Part shown: piece after piece, positions 18,066 to 27,099 of the stretch
Layout: every line of letters starts with the position of its first letter
How positions within the stretch are numbered: the first letter of the stretch is position 1
Assembly (NCBI GenBank): GCA_016709005.1
Contig: JADJEU010000001.1
Coordinates: 620,001-684,000 of the forward strand
DNA length: 64,000 nt
Direction of reading: 5' to 3'
Source of the DNA: Crocinitomicaceae bacterium
GTDB taxonomy: Bacteria; Bacteroidota; Bacteroidia; Flavobacteriales_D; Crocinitomicaceae
Program-made: the position numbers and the translations under genes
Notes under the pieces: model-generated
Told to the model about the DNA's origin: nothing
Database searches by the model: none
The model's input: only the letters and a program-made list of their open reading frames with translations

Positions 18066-20441
18066 TTAAATTCTTCCTGACTGACCAGCATTAGACTCCT
18101 TAATCTGCGTAGCTTGTTTCAATCTTCCAAACTTATAGAATAAACCAAGTTTGAATGCAGTGAACTGATATTGCGAATTGGTTGAGTATATGTAGTTACC
18201 ATAATACTGTGTGGACTTGTATTTCGGAGGAATAATATTTGAAACATCTGCATAAATCTGAAAATCACCTTTCATGTATTTTTTTGTCAGACGTAATCCC
18301 CAGTTCATTTGAGTATTTGAAACAGTTTCAGAACCTCCCCAACGCATGACATGCAACTGATTCATGATACTAAAATCTTTTGGCAAAATAAAAGTGAGAT
18401 ACGAATACAAACCAAAACTAAGATTACTGAACGATTCTCTGTTAAATTCTTCAGTAAAAGAATACGTGCTGTAACTCACCCAAAATGAATTCCAGCCTTG
18501 CAGCCAATTCAGCTGAAACGGAATACTCAAATCAGCACCTATGGATTGATCCAGCTTTGCATTCCAGGGTGTAGACTCAGTGAAGAAAGTAGTGTCATTT
18601 ACGAATGAGATTTGTGAAATAGGATCTGCGGTTGAAGAGACATAAATGGACAAACTATATGCGTAGAAAAGATCCATATCAAGTCCAATTGTATGAGAGA
18701 TTGCTGGTCTCAAATATGGGTTGCCATAGGAAACTGATAAGCTATCATCATATCGCACAAAAGGATCATAATTTGTAAATTGTGGACGATCAATTCCTGA
18801 AGAATAATAAAGTGTAAAACCTACTTTTTCATTTGGCTGATAGAGCAAACTTGCAGATGGAAATGGCCGGATATAAACAGAGTCGATAAATTGTTTTTCA
18901 AGTGAATTACTATAGCCATCCAACTTTGTATATTCTGCAGTAACACCAATTCTGAACCCCATCTTTGCCCAGTTCTTAGATAGTTCCGTATAAACGGTTC
19001 CAATGTGTTCTTCGTAATCAAATGAGTTTGAAAATTGATTGTCAATCACCCATTCATCTGCAATACTGTTAAACTGATTATACACTTTACCATTTCGAAG
19101 CTGACTATAAGATAAACCTGCAGAAAGTTCCCATCCCGAAGTGTCAAATACATGCTCGTAGTTTACGCGCAGCTCTCCAATTAATGGACGATCAAAAGAT
19201 TCAGTGCGAAGATCAAAATCAGAATAAATTCCGGACAAACTATTCTGATAAGTATTCAATGATCTTCCATTACTATTACTTGCTTTTTGAGCCAGATTGA
19301 AATTAATTTCCAGGTTGCTCTTGTTGGTATCCGTGTCAAGTTGATAGTTCAAGTAAGCACTGTTATTCATCCATGTATACTTAGGGTCAGTAAAACTGAC
19401 GTTTGATGTTTCCAAAATATTACCTGCAAAATACTCAGTTGTGGTATTGTCTTCGCTTCCACCAAAACTTGAATTACCGCGAACTCCTGAAGTTAACTTC
19501 TGATTTTTGCTGATCTGATAGCCCGCCTTCAGCTGATAATACATCCATGAATTCCAATCTTCGCCGGTATAGCTGCTGCTGAGCGATCGTTGACTATCAT
19601 CTGTTGTTGTACCTGTTGAAGTACCAAAACTATTTTGCTGATTGTAATTTGCTCCAAGGTATCCATTCATTGAAAACTTTTTACGTTTCACATTTATTCC
19701 TGCACTGAATGAAGCCGTTGGTTTGAGTTGCGTATTGATTCCACCTGAGCTGCTGATGTTCATGTTGTATCCTTCCAGTGCAAAGTTTTTGGTATAGACT
19801 TCAATTACTCCATTGGCGCTACCCTGCCCTTTGTATTTAGCTGAAGGGTTGGTAATAATTTCAATACTTTCAACAACACTTGCCGGAATAGCTTTGAGCT
19901 CATCATTTGAAATGATAGGTTGTCGATCAATCAAGATGAGCGGACTTCCCTTTCCTATAATTTCAATTTTTTCTCCATCTGGAGATGTTATTTTTGGTGA
20001 TGCAGTGAGCACATCAAATAATGATGTAAGTGTTTGTAATGTAGTTCCCTGAACATTGATTTTAATGCCATCCATTGTTCGCACAAATTCAGGCTTTTTA
20101 AATACAATATCAACAGTCGTCAGCGTACTGGCTGTAAACCTGACAGTTTCTAATGTTGTCAATTCTGGTTTAGCCTGAAAAGAGATGAGTGTATCAGCAT
20201 ATCCTGCCAAACTTATTTTCACGTAATAATCCTGACCAGCAATAGCATCAAACTCAATGGAAAAATAAGTGCTGTCAATATAGCTTCCTTTAATTAGCGT
20301 TGAATCAGGTAATGAAAAAACGATAAACTGACCGAAAGGAGAATCGGAAGAATCAAGTTCAACAGTTCCCTCCAGTTTAGTGAATTGAGAATAAGATGAA
20401 ATAAACAAGAAAGAAAGAAAAACAGTAAATAATACCTTCAT
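18066..20441 (-). CDS. TonB-dependent receptor-like outer-membrane beta-barrel protein (OMP_b-brl_3 type)
   Basis: 791 residues from the ATG at 20441; the longer frame begins at a TTG before the signal peptide and is unlikely. Signal peptide ~1-19. A carboxypeptidase-like regulatory beta domain (~22-100) is followed by a plug-like domain with LILIDRQPI and IPASVVESIEIITNPSAKY, then a long barrel ending in an aromatic-rich tail. The family imports or handles large or complexed substrates in the outer membrane. A homologous receptor is at 22289, and a TonB-C/vWA protein lies between them. Substrate unknown. Confidence 0.85.
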   Translation of the reverse strand: MKVLFTVFLSFLFISSYSQFTKLEGTVELDSSDSPFGQFIVFSLPDSTLIKGSYIDSTYFSIEFDAIAGQDYYVKISLAGYADTLISFQAKPELTTLETVRFTASTLTTVDIVFKKPEFVRTMDGIKINVQGTTLQTLTSLFDVLTASPKITSPDGEKIEIIGKGSPLILIDRQPIISNDELKAIPASVVESIEIITNPSAKYKGQGSANGVIEVYTKNFALEGYNMNISSSGGINTQLKPTASFSAGINVKRKKFSMNGYLGANYNQQNSFGTSTGTTTDDSQRSLSSSYTGEDWNSWMYYQLKAGYQISKNQKLTSGVRGNSSFGGSEDNTTTEYFAGNILETSNVSFTDPKYTWMNNSAYLNYQLDTDTNKSNLEINFNLAQKASNSNGRSLNTYQNSLSGIYSDFDLRTESFDRPLIGELRVNYEHVFDTSGWELSAGLSYSQLRNGKVYNQFNSIADEWVIDNQFSNSFDYEEHIGTVYTELSKNWAKMGFRIGVTAEYTKLDGYSNSLEKQFIDSVYIRPFPSASLLYQPNEKVGFTLYYSSGIDRPQFTNYDPFVRYDDSLSVSYGNPYLRPAISHTIGLDMDLFYAYSLSIYVSSTADPISQISFVNDTTFFTESTPWNAKLDQSIGADLSIPFQLNWLQGWNSFWVSYSTYSFTEEFNRESFSNLSFGLYSYLTFILPKDFSIMNQLHVMRWGGSETVSNTQMNWGLRLTKKYMKGDFQIYADVSNIIPPKYKSTQYYGNYIYSTNSQYQFTAFKLGLFYKFGRLKQATQIKESNAGQSGRI

Positions 20442-20515
20442 GAGTTTTGGGGTCAAGTCAGTTTATAAAATTTGGTTATTCGTATTCAATATATGCTAAT
20501 ATCTGCGGTGCAACA

Positions 20516-22171
20516 TCAGTAAATAATTTCACCTTTGTAAAGAGTTTCAAAGTTACTTCCGTTGTATTTGTAATCAATTTTTTGAATCTGAACGATATCC
20601 CCTTTTTGAAGTGCACTCAGATCAAAAATTTCTCCGTTCAGAATAAATAATCCACCCGTTTCTTTTGCGATGCTCAAATAATCGCAGCGCACAAATTTAG
20701 GAGCCGCACATAGAATGACATGCACCGGTCGTGTAATATTTGTTAATAATTCAAGATCTCTTACTTCAGAATAATTATCTCCTACCAATACTACTGAATG
20801 TGCATTTGCGTCATTGGTAAAAGCATGTATGACTGCTTCCAGATCATTCTCGGGTGCTTCACCTCCATTGCCTTTCATCATGGCTTTTTTAATCACGTCA
20901 CCAACTTCTTCAAAATTTTGAGCCATGTAAATTCCTTCTGTTTCACCAATCTTCTTTTGCTTGGTGGTTTTCATATCTCCATCATTGAAAAAAGTATAAC
21001 TCGTAAACGGTGAATTCAGATGATACAATCTCACCCAATGAAGCATAGCCGCAATATGTGTGGTCATGCTACCTGTAACATCCATCACCATGGCAGTATT
21101 TGTTTTGCCCTTAAAAAGTTCCAGTCCTTTATATACTGCAGAGGATTTTACAGTAATTGGTTCTGGCTTTACCAAAAGATTGACTGATGTGCTTTCTTCT
21201 TCAACAACAGGTTCGGCAATCTTACGATCTGAAAAATCTGGTTTAACTCCTTCACGCGTATAGAGGCCGTGCACATCCGCTGAATAAGAGACTCTGATTT
21301 CCATATTTACTTTTGAGTCAACCGGCTTACCATTTACGGTTGCCGGAATCCATTCAGGCATTTTATCAAACGCATTTTCAACCTGATCTTTTGCGGCGTT
21401 TGGATAGGTTTCTGTGAAAATTAATGAGTCTATACTGCCGTCTGCTTTTACAATAAAACTCACAGAAACCCATTTATCAATTCGCTGTGGTGTAACATCT
21501 GGTGAATTCACAAGATTTGACCGAAAATGATTCATCAAAGCAGTTTCGCCTTCCAGAAATTTAGCGGGTGCTGTCCTGCTTATGGTATTAATTTTTGATG
21601 TGTTTGAATTAGCAGTATTGACAGGTAATTGCGTCAGAATCGGATCTATTTGAGGTTCAAGAAAAGTTTCTGTTGGATTTTCAAGATAAGCTGAAATGGA
21701 ATTAATTTCCTCCACTCTCATCTTCGAATCTGCTGCCGGTCGATGTACTAGAACAAAACCGTGAAAATATGAATCTCCTTCAGTATAATCTGCGCAGCCT
21801 GTTTGCTCCAAAATCTGCCAGTCAACCAAAAAATCATTCATCACAGAAGGAAACGTTGCGGCAAACCATTTGAATCTTTTTCGATCCAGATTGAGTTGAT
21901 CAAAAGTTGAACTTTGTTTGTATTGTGTATAAACATAGTATACCTTAACAGTGGTGAGGTTCTGTATCAATTGCACCAACGACTGTTGCGAAAAATTAGT
22001 GCCCGCAAAATCGCAGGGAATATATTTTGTGGTTTCAGACTCTGGCAGGTTCAGTTTTGTCAACTGAGTTCGTGGACTCGCTAAGATTGATTCAATTCGT
22101 TTGTCAGACTGACTATACAAATAAGTCACTGATAACAAGAGAAAAACAAGAGGTATCGATTTCATGGGCAT
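20516..22171 (-). CDS. Exported protein with a TonB C-terminal-like domain and a vWA domain
   Basis: 551 residues, start ATG at 22171 (or 22165), signal peptide ~1-20. Residues ~215-305 resemble the TonB C-terminal/energy-transducer fold (WVSVSFIVKADGSIDSL, PEWIPATVNGKPV). A von Willebrand factor A domain follows from ~355, with the MIDAS motif DVTGSM at 364-369, so it can bind a divalent metal and a protein ligand. It lacks an N-terminal membrane anchor like that of TonB, which argues against classical energy transduction. It sits between two outer-membrane receptor genes, one on each strand. Confidence 0.65.
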   Translation of the reverse strand: MPMKSIPLVFLLLSVTYLYSQSDKRIESILASPRTQLTKLNLPESETTKYIPCDFAGTNFSQQSLVQLIQNLTTVKVYYVYTQYKQSSTFDQLNLDRKRFKWFAATFPSVMNDFLVDWQILEQTGCADYTEGDSYFHGFVLVHRPAADSKMRVEEINSISAYLENPTETFLEPQIDPILTQLPVNTANSNTSKINTISRTAPAKFLEGETALMNHFRSNLVNSPDVTPQRIDKWVSVSFIVKADGSIDSLIFTETYPNAAKDQVENAFDKMPEWIPATVNGKPVDSKVNMEIRVSYSADVHGLYTREGVKPDFSDRKIAEPVVEEESTSVNLLVKPEPITVKSSAVYKGLELFKGKTNTAMVMDVTGSMTTHIAAMLHWVRLYHLNSPFTSYTFFNDGDMKTTKQKKIGETEGIYMAQNFEEVGDVIKKAMMKGNGGEAPENDLEAVIHAFTNDANAHSVVLVGDNYSEVRDLELLTNITRPVHVILCAAPKFVRCDYLSIAKETGGLFILNGEIFDLSALQKGDIVQIQKIDYKYNGSNFETLYKGEIIY

Positions 22172-22192
22172 GCGTTATAATGAAATAATGTA

Positions 22193-22220
22193 CAAAGGTA
22201 ACACCTCTTTTATCCCCAAA
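22193..22220 (-). promoter_or_regulatory. Promoter of the TonB-C/vWA gene (TTTG-N16-TACCTTTG)
   Basis: On the minus strand, TACCTTTG (22200-22193) is a perfect -7 match, and a TTTG at 22220-22217 lies 16 bp upstream, slightly short of the normal spacing. The element is about 22 bp before the ATG. Confidence 0.5.
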
Positions 22221-22264
22221 TTAAACCTTTCATACATCGCAAAGTCAAATAACTTTTATAATCG

Positions 22265-22272
22265 TAATTTTG
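22265..22272 (+). promoter_or_regulatory. -7 element (TAATTTTG) of the receptor gene
   Basis: TAATTTTG matches TAnnTTTG and lies 17 bp before the ATG at 22289. No TTTG was seen at the expected -33 position. Confidence 0.45.
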
Positions 22273-22288
22273 TATAAAACTGATTAGC

Positions 22289-24835
22289 ATGAGATTTGGC
22301 TTACACGCATTTTTTTATAGTTTATTATTGCTTGGTACACAAGCCCTGGCACAACCCGGATCCGGAGAACGACCTAAGATTGGAATTCTGACCGGTCAGG
22401 TTGTAGAACCAGAATTCAAAAAATCGATTCCGTATGCAAAAATCTTTTTGTTGAATGTAAGAGACAGCTCAGTAGCAACTGGTGGATTGGCTGATAGCCT
22501 TGGAAAATTTACTATTACTGAAATTCCGGTAGGACCCTACATTGCAAAAATCACTTCGTTTGGATTTGCTCCACTTTTTATTGACTCACTCTTTTTTTCT
22601 CCCAAAGCGCCTCAGGTAAACCTGGGTGTTCTGCCTATGTCAACCGATCCTAATCAACTCAAAACAGTTGATATTGTTTATCAGGAGGAAGAAGTAGTTG
22701 CTCAAATAGATAAAAAAGTTTTTTCTGTTGACAAACAACTGACATCACAAGGAGGAACTGCACTCGACGTATTACAAAATATTCCGTCCATCACAATCGA
22801 CGTTGACGGCAATATCAGCTTAAGAGGTAGCGGAAATGTTACTATCCTCATTGATGGGCGGCCTTCAACAATTACTGGCAGCGGCCGTCAGGGCGCATTG
22901 GCTTCTATACCCGCAAGCTCAATTGAATCAATCGAAGTCATCACAAATCCTTCTGCCAAATATGATCCTGATGGAATGTCCGGCATTATCAACATCGTTT
23001 TGAAAAAAAGTAAACTGAAAGGTTTCAACGGAAGTGTTGACATTAGCATTGAAAATGGTTTGCATCCTGATTCGCTTGATACGTTTGATAAATTTCTCGG
23101 CTTTGGCCACAACGCTTCTTTCAATCTTGCCTACAGAAATAAATATTTTAATGTTTATGGTGGCTATACTTCTAACTGGTATGAAGGCTGGCGAAATTTT
23201 GATCAATCAAACGTTACCTTTTACAACAACGATTACGACAGTCTTGTTCAAACCAGAAAAGGTACGCATTTGAGACAAGGTCACATGTTGAAATTTGGAA
23301 CTGATTTTTTCATCAATCCTAAAAATACAATTGGGTTTTCTGTCAATGGAAATCTTGGAAGAGAAGAGCGCACCGGTAACATGTACTACTATGCGTACGA
23401 CTCCGTATCGCGTTACGATGTCTGGCAACGTCTTAGTGATGACCCAGGAAAAAAATACGGATTTGATGCGATGGTTTTCTGGAATAAAAAATTTGAAAGA
23501 CCTGAACACAAACTTGACTTCACAGCACAATATTCACAAGGAGAAAGTACAGAAAGTGGTGATTATTTAGAAAACATTTATTCTCCAACTGATTTGTCTT
23601 TAATCACCCCGAACAGTTTGAATCAATATGTACGCACCATTGATGGCAACGCAATTACAACCATTCAACTTGATTATTACAGACCTTTATCGTTTACAAA
23701 AAATCTTGCCGACGGTGTCGTCATAAAAAATCCGGGCAAATTTGAAACAGGCGCTAAAACAACAATCAGACAAGTGAGTCAGGACTATTATCAGGAAACA
23801 AATGCGGTAGCTGATACAAATCTCAATAACAATTTCAATTTCAGTGAGCAAGTCCATGCCGTTTACGCAATCTTTGGACAGGAATTTCAAGACATGGACA
23901 AAGAATTCGCCAAATTTAAATATCAGATTGGTCTGCGCGCCGAAATGGTTTACATCACATCAGAAGTAGATAAAGATCCTGTAGTATACAAGAATAGTTA
24001 TAACTCACTTTACCCGTCCTTGCACCTTGTAAAACCTATTTCAAAATCTACTGAAATTACCATGAGTTATAGCCGCCGTGTGAATCGTCCGAATTTACAT
24101 GCGCTGAATCCTTTTTCAAAATATACTGATCCCTTAAACCTGCAAGTTGGAAATCCTGAATTACTTCCGGAATATATCAACAGCGGTGAAATTGGTTTTG
24201 GAACCTACAACAAAAAACTAACCATTACAGGGTCTTTCTACTACCGTTACATGACGGATATGATTCAACGCGTACGTGATATAGATTCGAATGGTGTTGC
24301 ACGTGTGACATGGTCAAACGTAGATCAGGCGCAATTTATAGGCGCTGAACTGATGACGATTTATAAACCAACTAAATGGTGGAGAATTATGTTGTCCGGA
24401 AATCTTTCACAAACTTATATCAACTCCACTTCTGGTGAAGCAGATTTAAACAACAGCGGTTTCAGCTGGTCGGCAAACATGTCACAGTCATTCACCTTCA
24501 ATAAAGGATGGAGCGGACAATTAACGGGTTTCTACAGATCACCAATGATCTTAACACAAGGACGATCGCAAGCAATGTATAGTTTAGATATTGCTGTGAG
24601 AAAGACATTCCTGAAAGATAAAATGTATGCCAATTTTAAAGTTGGAGATATTTTCAATACCCGTCAGTTTGGATATTACACTGAGCAACCCGGAGTCTTT
24701 TTAAGTGAAGGAATCTGGAAACATCAGAGCCGCAGATTCACGCTATCTATAGGATATGTTTTCGGTAATCAGGATCCGGACAAACGCAAAACGCGTCGTG
24801 AAAATTCAGGTGGAGATGGAGATATGGGAATGTAA
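22289..24835 (+). CDS. TonB-dependent receptor-like outer-membrane protein (OMP_b-brl_3 type)
   Basis: 848 residues with a signal peptide (~1-21), a carboxypeptidase-regulatory-like domain (~34-125), a plug-like domain and a large barrel. The plug shows TALDVLQNIPSITIDVDG, NVTILIDGRPS and SIPASSIESIEVITNPSAKY. The barrel part has the sequence YSRRVNRPNL...NPFSKYTDPLNLQVGNPEL, which is characteristic of this family. It is related to the gene at 18066, with the same NPSAKY plug motif. The C-terminus ends in a basic, Gly-rich tail after the barrel instead of a terminal aromatic. Substrate unknown. Confidence 0.88.
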   Translation: MRFGLHAFFYSLLLLGTQALAQPGSGERPKIGILTGQVVEPEFKKSIPYAKIFLLNVRDSSVATGGLADSLGKFTITEIPVGPYIAKITSFGFAPLFIDSLFFSPKAPQVNLGVLPMSTDPNQLKTVDIVYQEEEVVAQIDKKVFSVDKQLTSQGGTALDVLQNIPSITIDVDGNISLRGSGNVTILIDGRPSTITGSGRQGALASIPASSIESIEVITNPSAKYDPDGMSGIINIVLKKSKLKGFNGSVDISIENGLHPDSLDTFDKFLGFGHNASFNLAYRNKYFNVYGGYTSNWYEGWRNFDQSNVTFYNNDYDSLVQTRKGTHLRQGHMLKFGTDFFINPKNTIGFSVNGNLGREERTGNMYYYAYDSVSRYDVWQRLSDDPGKKYGFDAMVFWNKKFERPEHKLDFTAQYSQGESTESGDYLENIYSPTDLSLITPNSLNQYVRTIDGNAITTIQLDYYRPLSFTKNLADGVVIKNPGKFETGAKTTIRQVSQDYYQETNAVADTNLNNNFNFSEQVHAVYAIFGQEFQDMDKEFAKFKYQIGLRAEMVYITSEVDKDPVVYKNSYNSLYPSLHLVKPISKSTEITMSYSRRVNRPNLHALNPFSKYTDPLNLQVGNPELLPEYINSGEIGFGTYNKKLTITGSFYYRYMTDMIQRVRDIDSNGVARVTWSNVDQAQFIGAELMTIYKPTKWWRIMLSGNLSQTYINSTSGEADLNNSGFSWSANMSQSFTFNKGWSGQLTGFYRSPMILTQGRSQAMYSLDIAVRKTFLKDKMYANFKVGDIFNTRQFGYYTEQPGVFLSEGIWKHQSRRFTLSIGYVFGNQDPDKRKTRRENSGGDGDMGM

Positions 24836-24838
24836 TCC

Positions 24839-24985
24839 TTATGCCCCTTGCTTAATGAGCAATTGTTGAGCGATTGATAATCTGCCGCCCATTTTCAAAA
24901 TACCGCTGTCAATTCCTTTGGCAGGACGATTTTTTTGTTTGGTTTTATTATTTAGCTTTTGCATAACCTGTTTATTAATCTTCAT
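24839..24985 (-). CDS. Possible small basic protein (48 aa)
   Basis: An ATG at 24985 opens a 48-residue frame ending at 24839, in a 300-bp gap that otherwise holds nothing. The N-terminal half is Lys/Asn/Gln-rich. The C-terminal half reads NRPAKGIDSGILKMGG and then a hydrophobic-amphipathic stretch. It converges on the receptor gene with a 3-bp gap. No family was recognised, and chance is not excluded. Confidence 0.3.
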   Translation of the reverse strand: MKINKQVMQKLNNKTKQKNRPAKGIDSGILKMGGRLSIAQQLLIKQGA

Positions 24986-25104
24986 AAAAGGTAATTACAA
25001 AGGCTATACCAAACTAGGATTATCAAGCCAAATAGGCCATCCATTGATTAAACGGATCGTTTTTTCAGGTATTCGAATCAATCCAATCTATTCTTAGGGA
25101 TTCC

Positions 25105-25112
25105 TATATTTG
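25105..25112 (+). promoter_or_regulatory. -7 element (TATATTTG) of the tandem lipoprotein pair
   Basis: TATATTTG is a perfect -7 match 25 bp before the ATG at 25137. No convincing -33 box was seen. Confidence 0.45.
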
Positions 25113-25136
25113 TTGTTCAACACTTAGTCTGCTTGA

Positions 25137-25691
25137 ATGAATATGACAAAATTTACCGCTGCTCTGTTTTTTATCCTTCTGATGCTAAGCAGTTGCTCAT
25201 CAGAACCTGAATGCCAGAATTCCGACATTAATTCGTTTGATTCTTTTCTTGGAATTACTGGCGAAACCAAAGAAATTGAGCTCACAAAAATTTTAGGTGA
25301 ATCAACAGGCGGTTATTATACAGATGACAACAAGAGTTTTATTTACACCTACCATGCTCTTATCGATGCGCCCATTGCTGTTGCAGTAAATGCCAATACA
25401 ACAAAAGTTGAAACGGTACTCATGGAAATACTTTCGCTGGGTGAAGATTTTGAAAAAGATCTGGAAAAAGCCGCAAAAAAGTACAATCTTGACTTATGTG
25501 ATTCTCGCTTTTTTGGAATGAAAAAAGATGAAATCATTGCAGAAATGGGTGAGCCAGATGCTGAAGACAATTCTGCAACGGGTGTTTATTCGATCACTTA
25601 TAATTCCGATAATCAGAAAACCAGTGTGAACTTTAAATTTTTTGATGAGCAAGACAAAATGTGTTCTTCAGTTATTGTAAATTGGTTTTAA
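25137..25691 (+). CDS. Lipoprotein, first of a tandem paralogous pair
   Basis: 184 residues. The N-terminal hydrophobic segment ends in the lipobox LMLSSC, so a lipid-anchored envelope protein is expected. The mature part has FDSFLGI, STGGYYTDD, FIYTYHALIDAPI, MEILSLGE, CDSRFFGM, MGEPDAE and a C-terminal SVNFKFFDEQDKMCSS. All of these recur in the next gene. The two conserved Cys in the mature region could form a disulfide. The family is not recognised. Confidence 0.75.
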   Translation: MNMTKFTAALFFILLMLSSCSSEPECQNSDINSFDSFLGITGETKEIELTKILGESTGGYYTDDNKSFIYTYHALIDAPIAVAVNANTTKVETVLMEILSLGEDFEKDLEKAAKKYNLDLCDSRFFGMKKDEIIAEMGEPDAEDNSATGVYSITYNSDNQKTSVNFKFFDEQDKMCSSVIVNWF

Positions 25692-25692
25692 A

Positions 25693-26346
25693 ATGACATC
25701 CAACGCTATGATGAATACAGCCGTGATTCTTAATCTAAAAACACACTTCATGCTTCCAGTATTTTTTGCTTTTTTAATCTCCTGCAACAGTCAAGATTCG
25801 AATTCGACTGCTTCTTTGAATGAAGACAGCACTAAAACTGAATTGATAGAAATTGATACTTGCAAAGAGAAGACAAGTGTTTCTGATTTTGATAATTTTC
25901 TTGGACTAACCTATGGCATGAATGAACTTATGCTGGAACAAAAACTTGGAAAATTTACCGGTGGTGAATACACAGCTGATTCAACTTCGTTCATCTACTA
26001 TTTCAAAAAGATTAAAGGTGCGCCCATAAGTGTTTGGGTAGACTCAAAATCTCAAAAAGTAATTACCATTTTTATGGAGATTCTGGGGTATGAAGAGTTG
26101 TTCCAGTCTGATTTAAACAGTGCTATTGAAGCCTACTCTATCTCAAGCTGTGACTCGTATTTTTTTGGATTAAAATATGCTGACTTAAAGGCAAAACTGG
26201 GTGAGCCTGTTGCAGAAGAAATGCTGGAGGGCGAAATACGCTCAGTAGATTATGATTCACAAGACCTGAGATGCTCGGTGAACTTCAAATTTTATCCAGA
26301 TCAGGATAATATGTGCTCGTCTATTTCTGTGAATTGGTTTTATTAG
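25693..26346 (+). CDS. Lipoprotein, second of a tandem paralogous pair
   Basis: 217 residues as opened at 25693. The real start may be the later ATG that gives MLPVFFAFLISC, since that begins a normal lipoprotein signal (lipobox FLISC); the upstream residues would be an unusual N-terminal extension. It aligns with the preceding protein along the mature region (DFDNFLGL, TGGEYTAD, FIYYF, MEILGYEE, CDSYFFGL, LGEPVAEE, SVNFKFYPDQDNMCSS). The genes are one base apart and cotranscribed. An integron-like cassette begins a few bases after the stop. Confidence 0.72.
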   Translation: MTSNAMMNTAVILNLKTHFMLPVFFAFLISCNSQDSNSTASLNEDSTKTELIEIDTCKEKTSVSDFDNFLGLTYGMNELMLEQKLGKFTGGEYTADSTSFIYYFKKIKGAPISVWVDSKSQKVITIFMEILGYEELFQSDLNSAIEAYSISSCDSYFFGLKYADLKAKLGEPVAEEMLEGEIRSVDYDSQDLRCSVNFKFYPDQDNMCSSISVNWFY

Positions 26347-26416
26347 AGTGTTAGGGGTAATGGCTGAATTTCCGAGACATTAGCTAATATCTCGTCAAAA
26401 ATCACTAAATTTAACT

Positions 26417-26944
26417 GTGAAAAAGTCTTCTAAATACCATAATGATTTCATAGTTGATCGGCTGACGAATTCAATTACCAACACAATTTCTGGAGACAGT
26501 TTTCCGACTGAAGTTTCTCTGTTCTCAAAATCTGACTTGAAACAAACCGGAAAAAAAAGTGGATGGCTATTTGACTGGAAGCACGAACTCGACTTACCAG
26601 ACCGAGAAGTTTATAAACTTACAATCTTCAACAATCCGAATATCATTCAAGGACTAAATAGTTTGACGGCAAAAGCAGATCACGTATTCATTCACTTAAT
26701 TGAAAACGCTCCATTCAACAAAGGAAAAGAAAAGTTATATGAAGGTGTCGCCGGAAATCTTGTAGCTTTTGCTTGCCGTTTATCATTCCAAAGAGGAAGC
26801 AGTGGCTTCGTTGCATTTCATTCCAAAACAAATTTAATTGAGCACTATATCGAAACATTGCATGCTCAACATTACGGAAATCACTTGATGGTAATTGATA
26901 CGAGTGCAGCGACCAGACTAGTTGACAAATATTTCAAATCTTAG
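26417..26944 (+). CDS. GNAT-like acyltransferase or toxin-like protein, cassette-borne
   Basis: 175 residues from a GTG at 26417. The second half (ADHVFIHLIENAPFN, EGVAGNLVAFACRLSF, SSGFVAFHSKTNLIEHY, and AATRLVDKYF) resembles a degenerate GNAT acetyltransferase core. The N-terminal half has FIVDRL, DSFPTEV and GWLFDWK. I do not know a described function. GNAT toxins that acylate aminoacyl-tRNA are found in toxin-antitoxin pairs, and integron cassettes are rich in such pairs, so that role is possible but only inferred. A 39-residue gene follows after 3 bp. Confidence 0.6.
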   Translation: MKKSSKYHNDFIVDRLTNSITNTISGDSFPTEVSLFSKSDLKQTGKKSGWLFDWKHELDLPDREVYKLTIFNNPNIIQGLNSLTAKADHVFIHLIENAPFNKGKEKLYEGVAGNLVAFACRLSFQRGSSGFVAFHSKTNLIEHYIETLHAQHYGNHLMVIDTSAATRLVDKYFKS

Positions 26945-26947
26945 TAT

Positions 26948-27067
26948 ATGAAAACAAGAAAAAAGAATTCCGAACTCGACGTTGATCAAATCAAAAGTAA
27001 GCCACTAACCGCTCAGGAAGAAAAAGGCTTAAGCGAATTCATTCAAAAACTTAAAGGAAAAAAGGTA
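26948..27067 (+). CDS. Small charged protein (39 aa) paired with the GNAT-like gene
   Basis: An ATG at 26948, 3 bp after the previous stop, opens a 39-codon frame. It is Lys/Glu-rich with a likely helix at PLTAQEEKGLSEFIQKLKGK. The frame ends in an A5 run. One more A would extend it to about 47 residues (ending GKAA), and this window shows other homopolymer errors. It may be an antitoxin-like or accessory partner of the upstream protein, judged only by position and size. Confidence 0.5.
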
Positions 27068-27099
27068 AAAACTGCTGGCAAAGCAGCGTAAAATTACTA

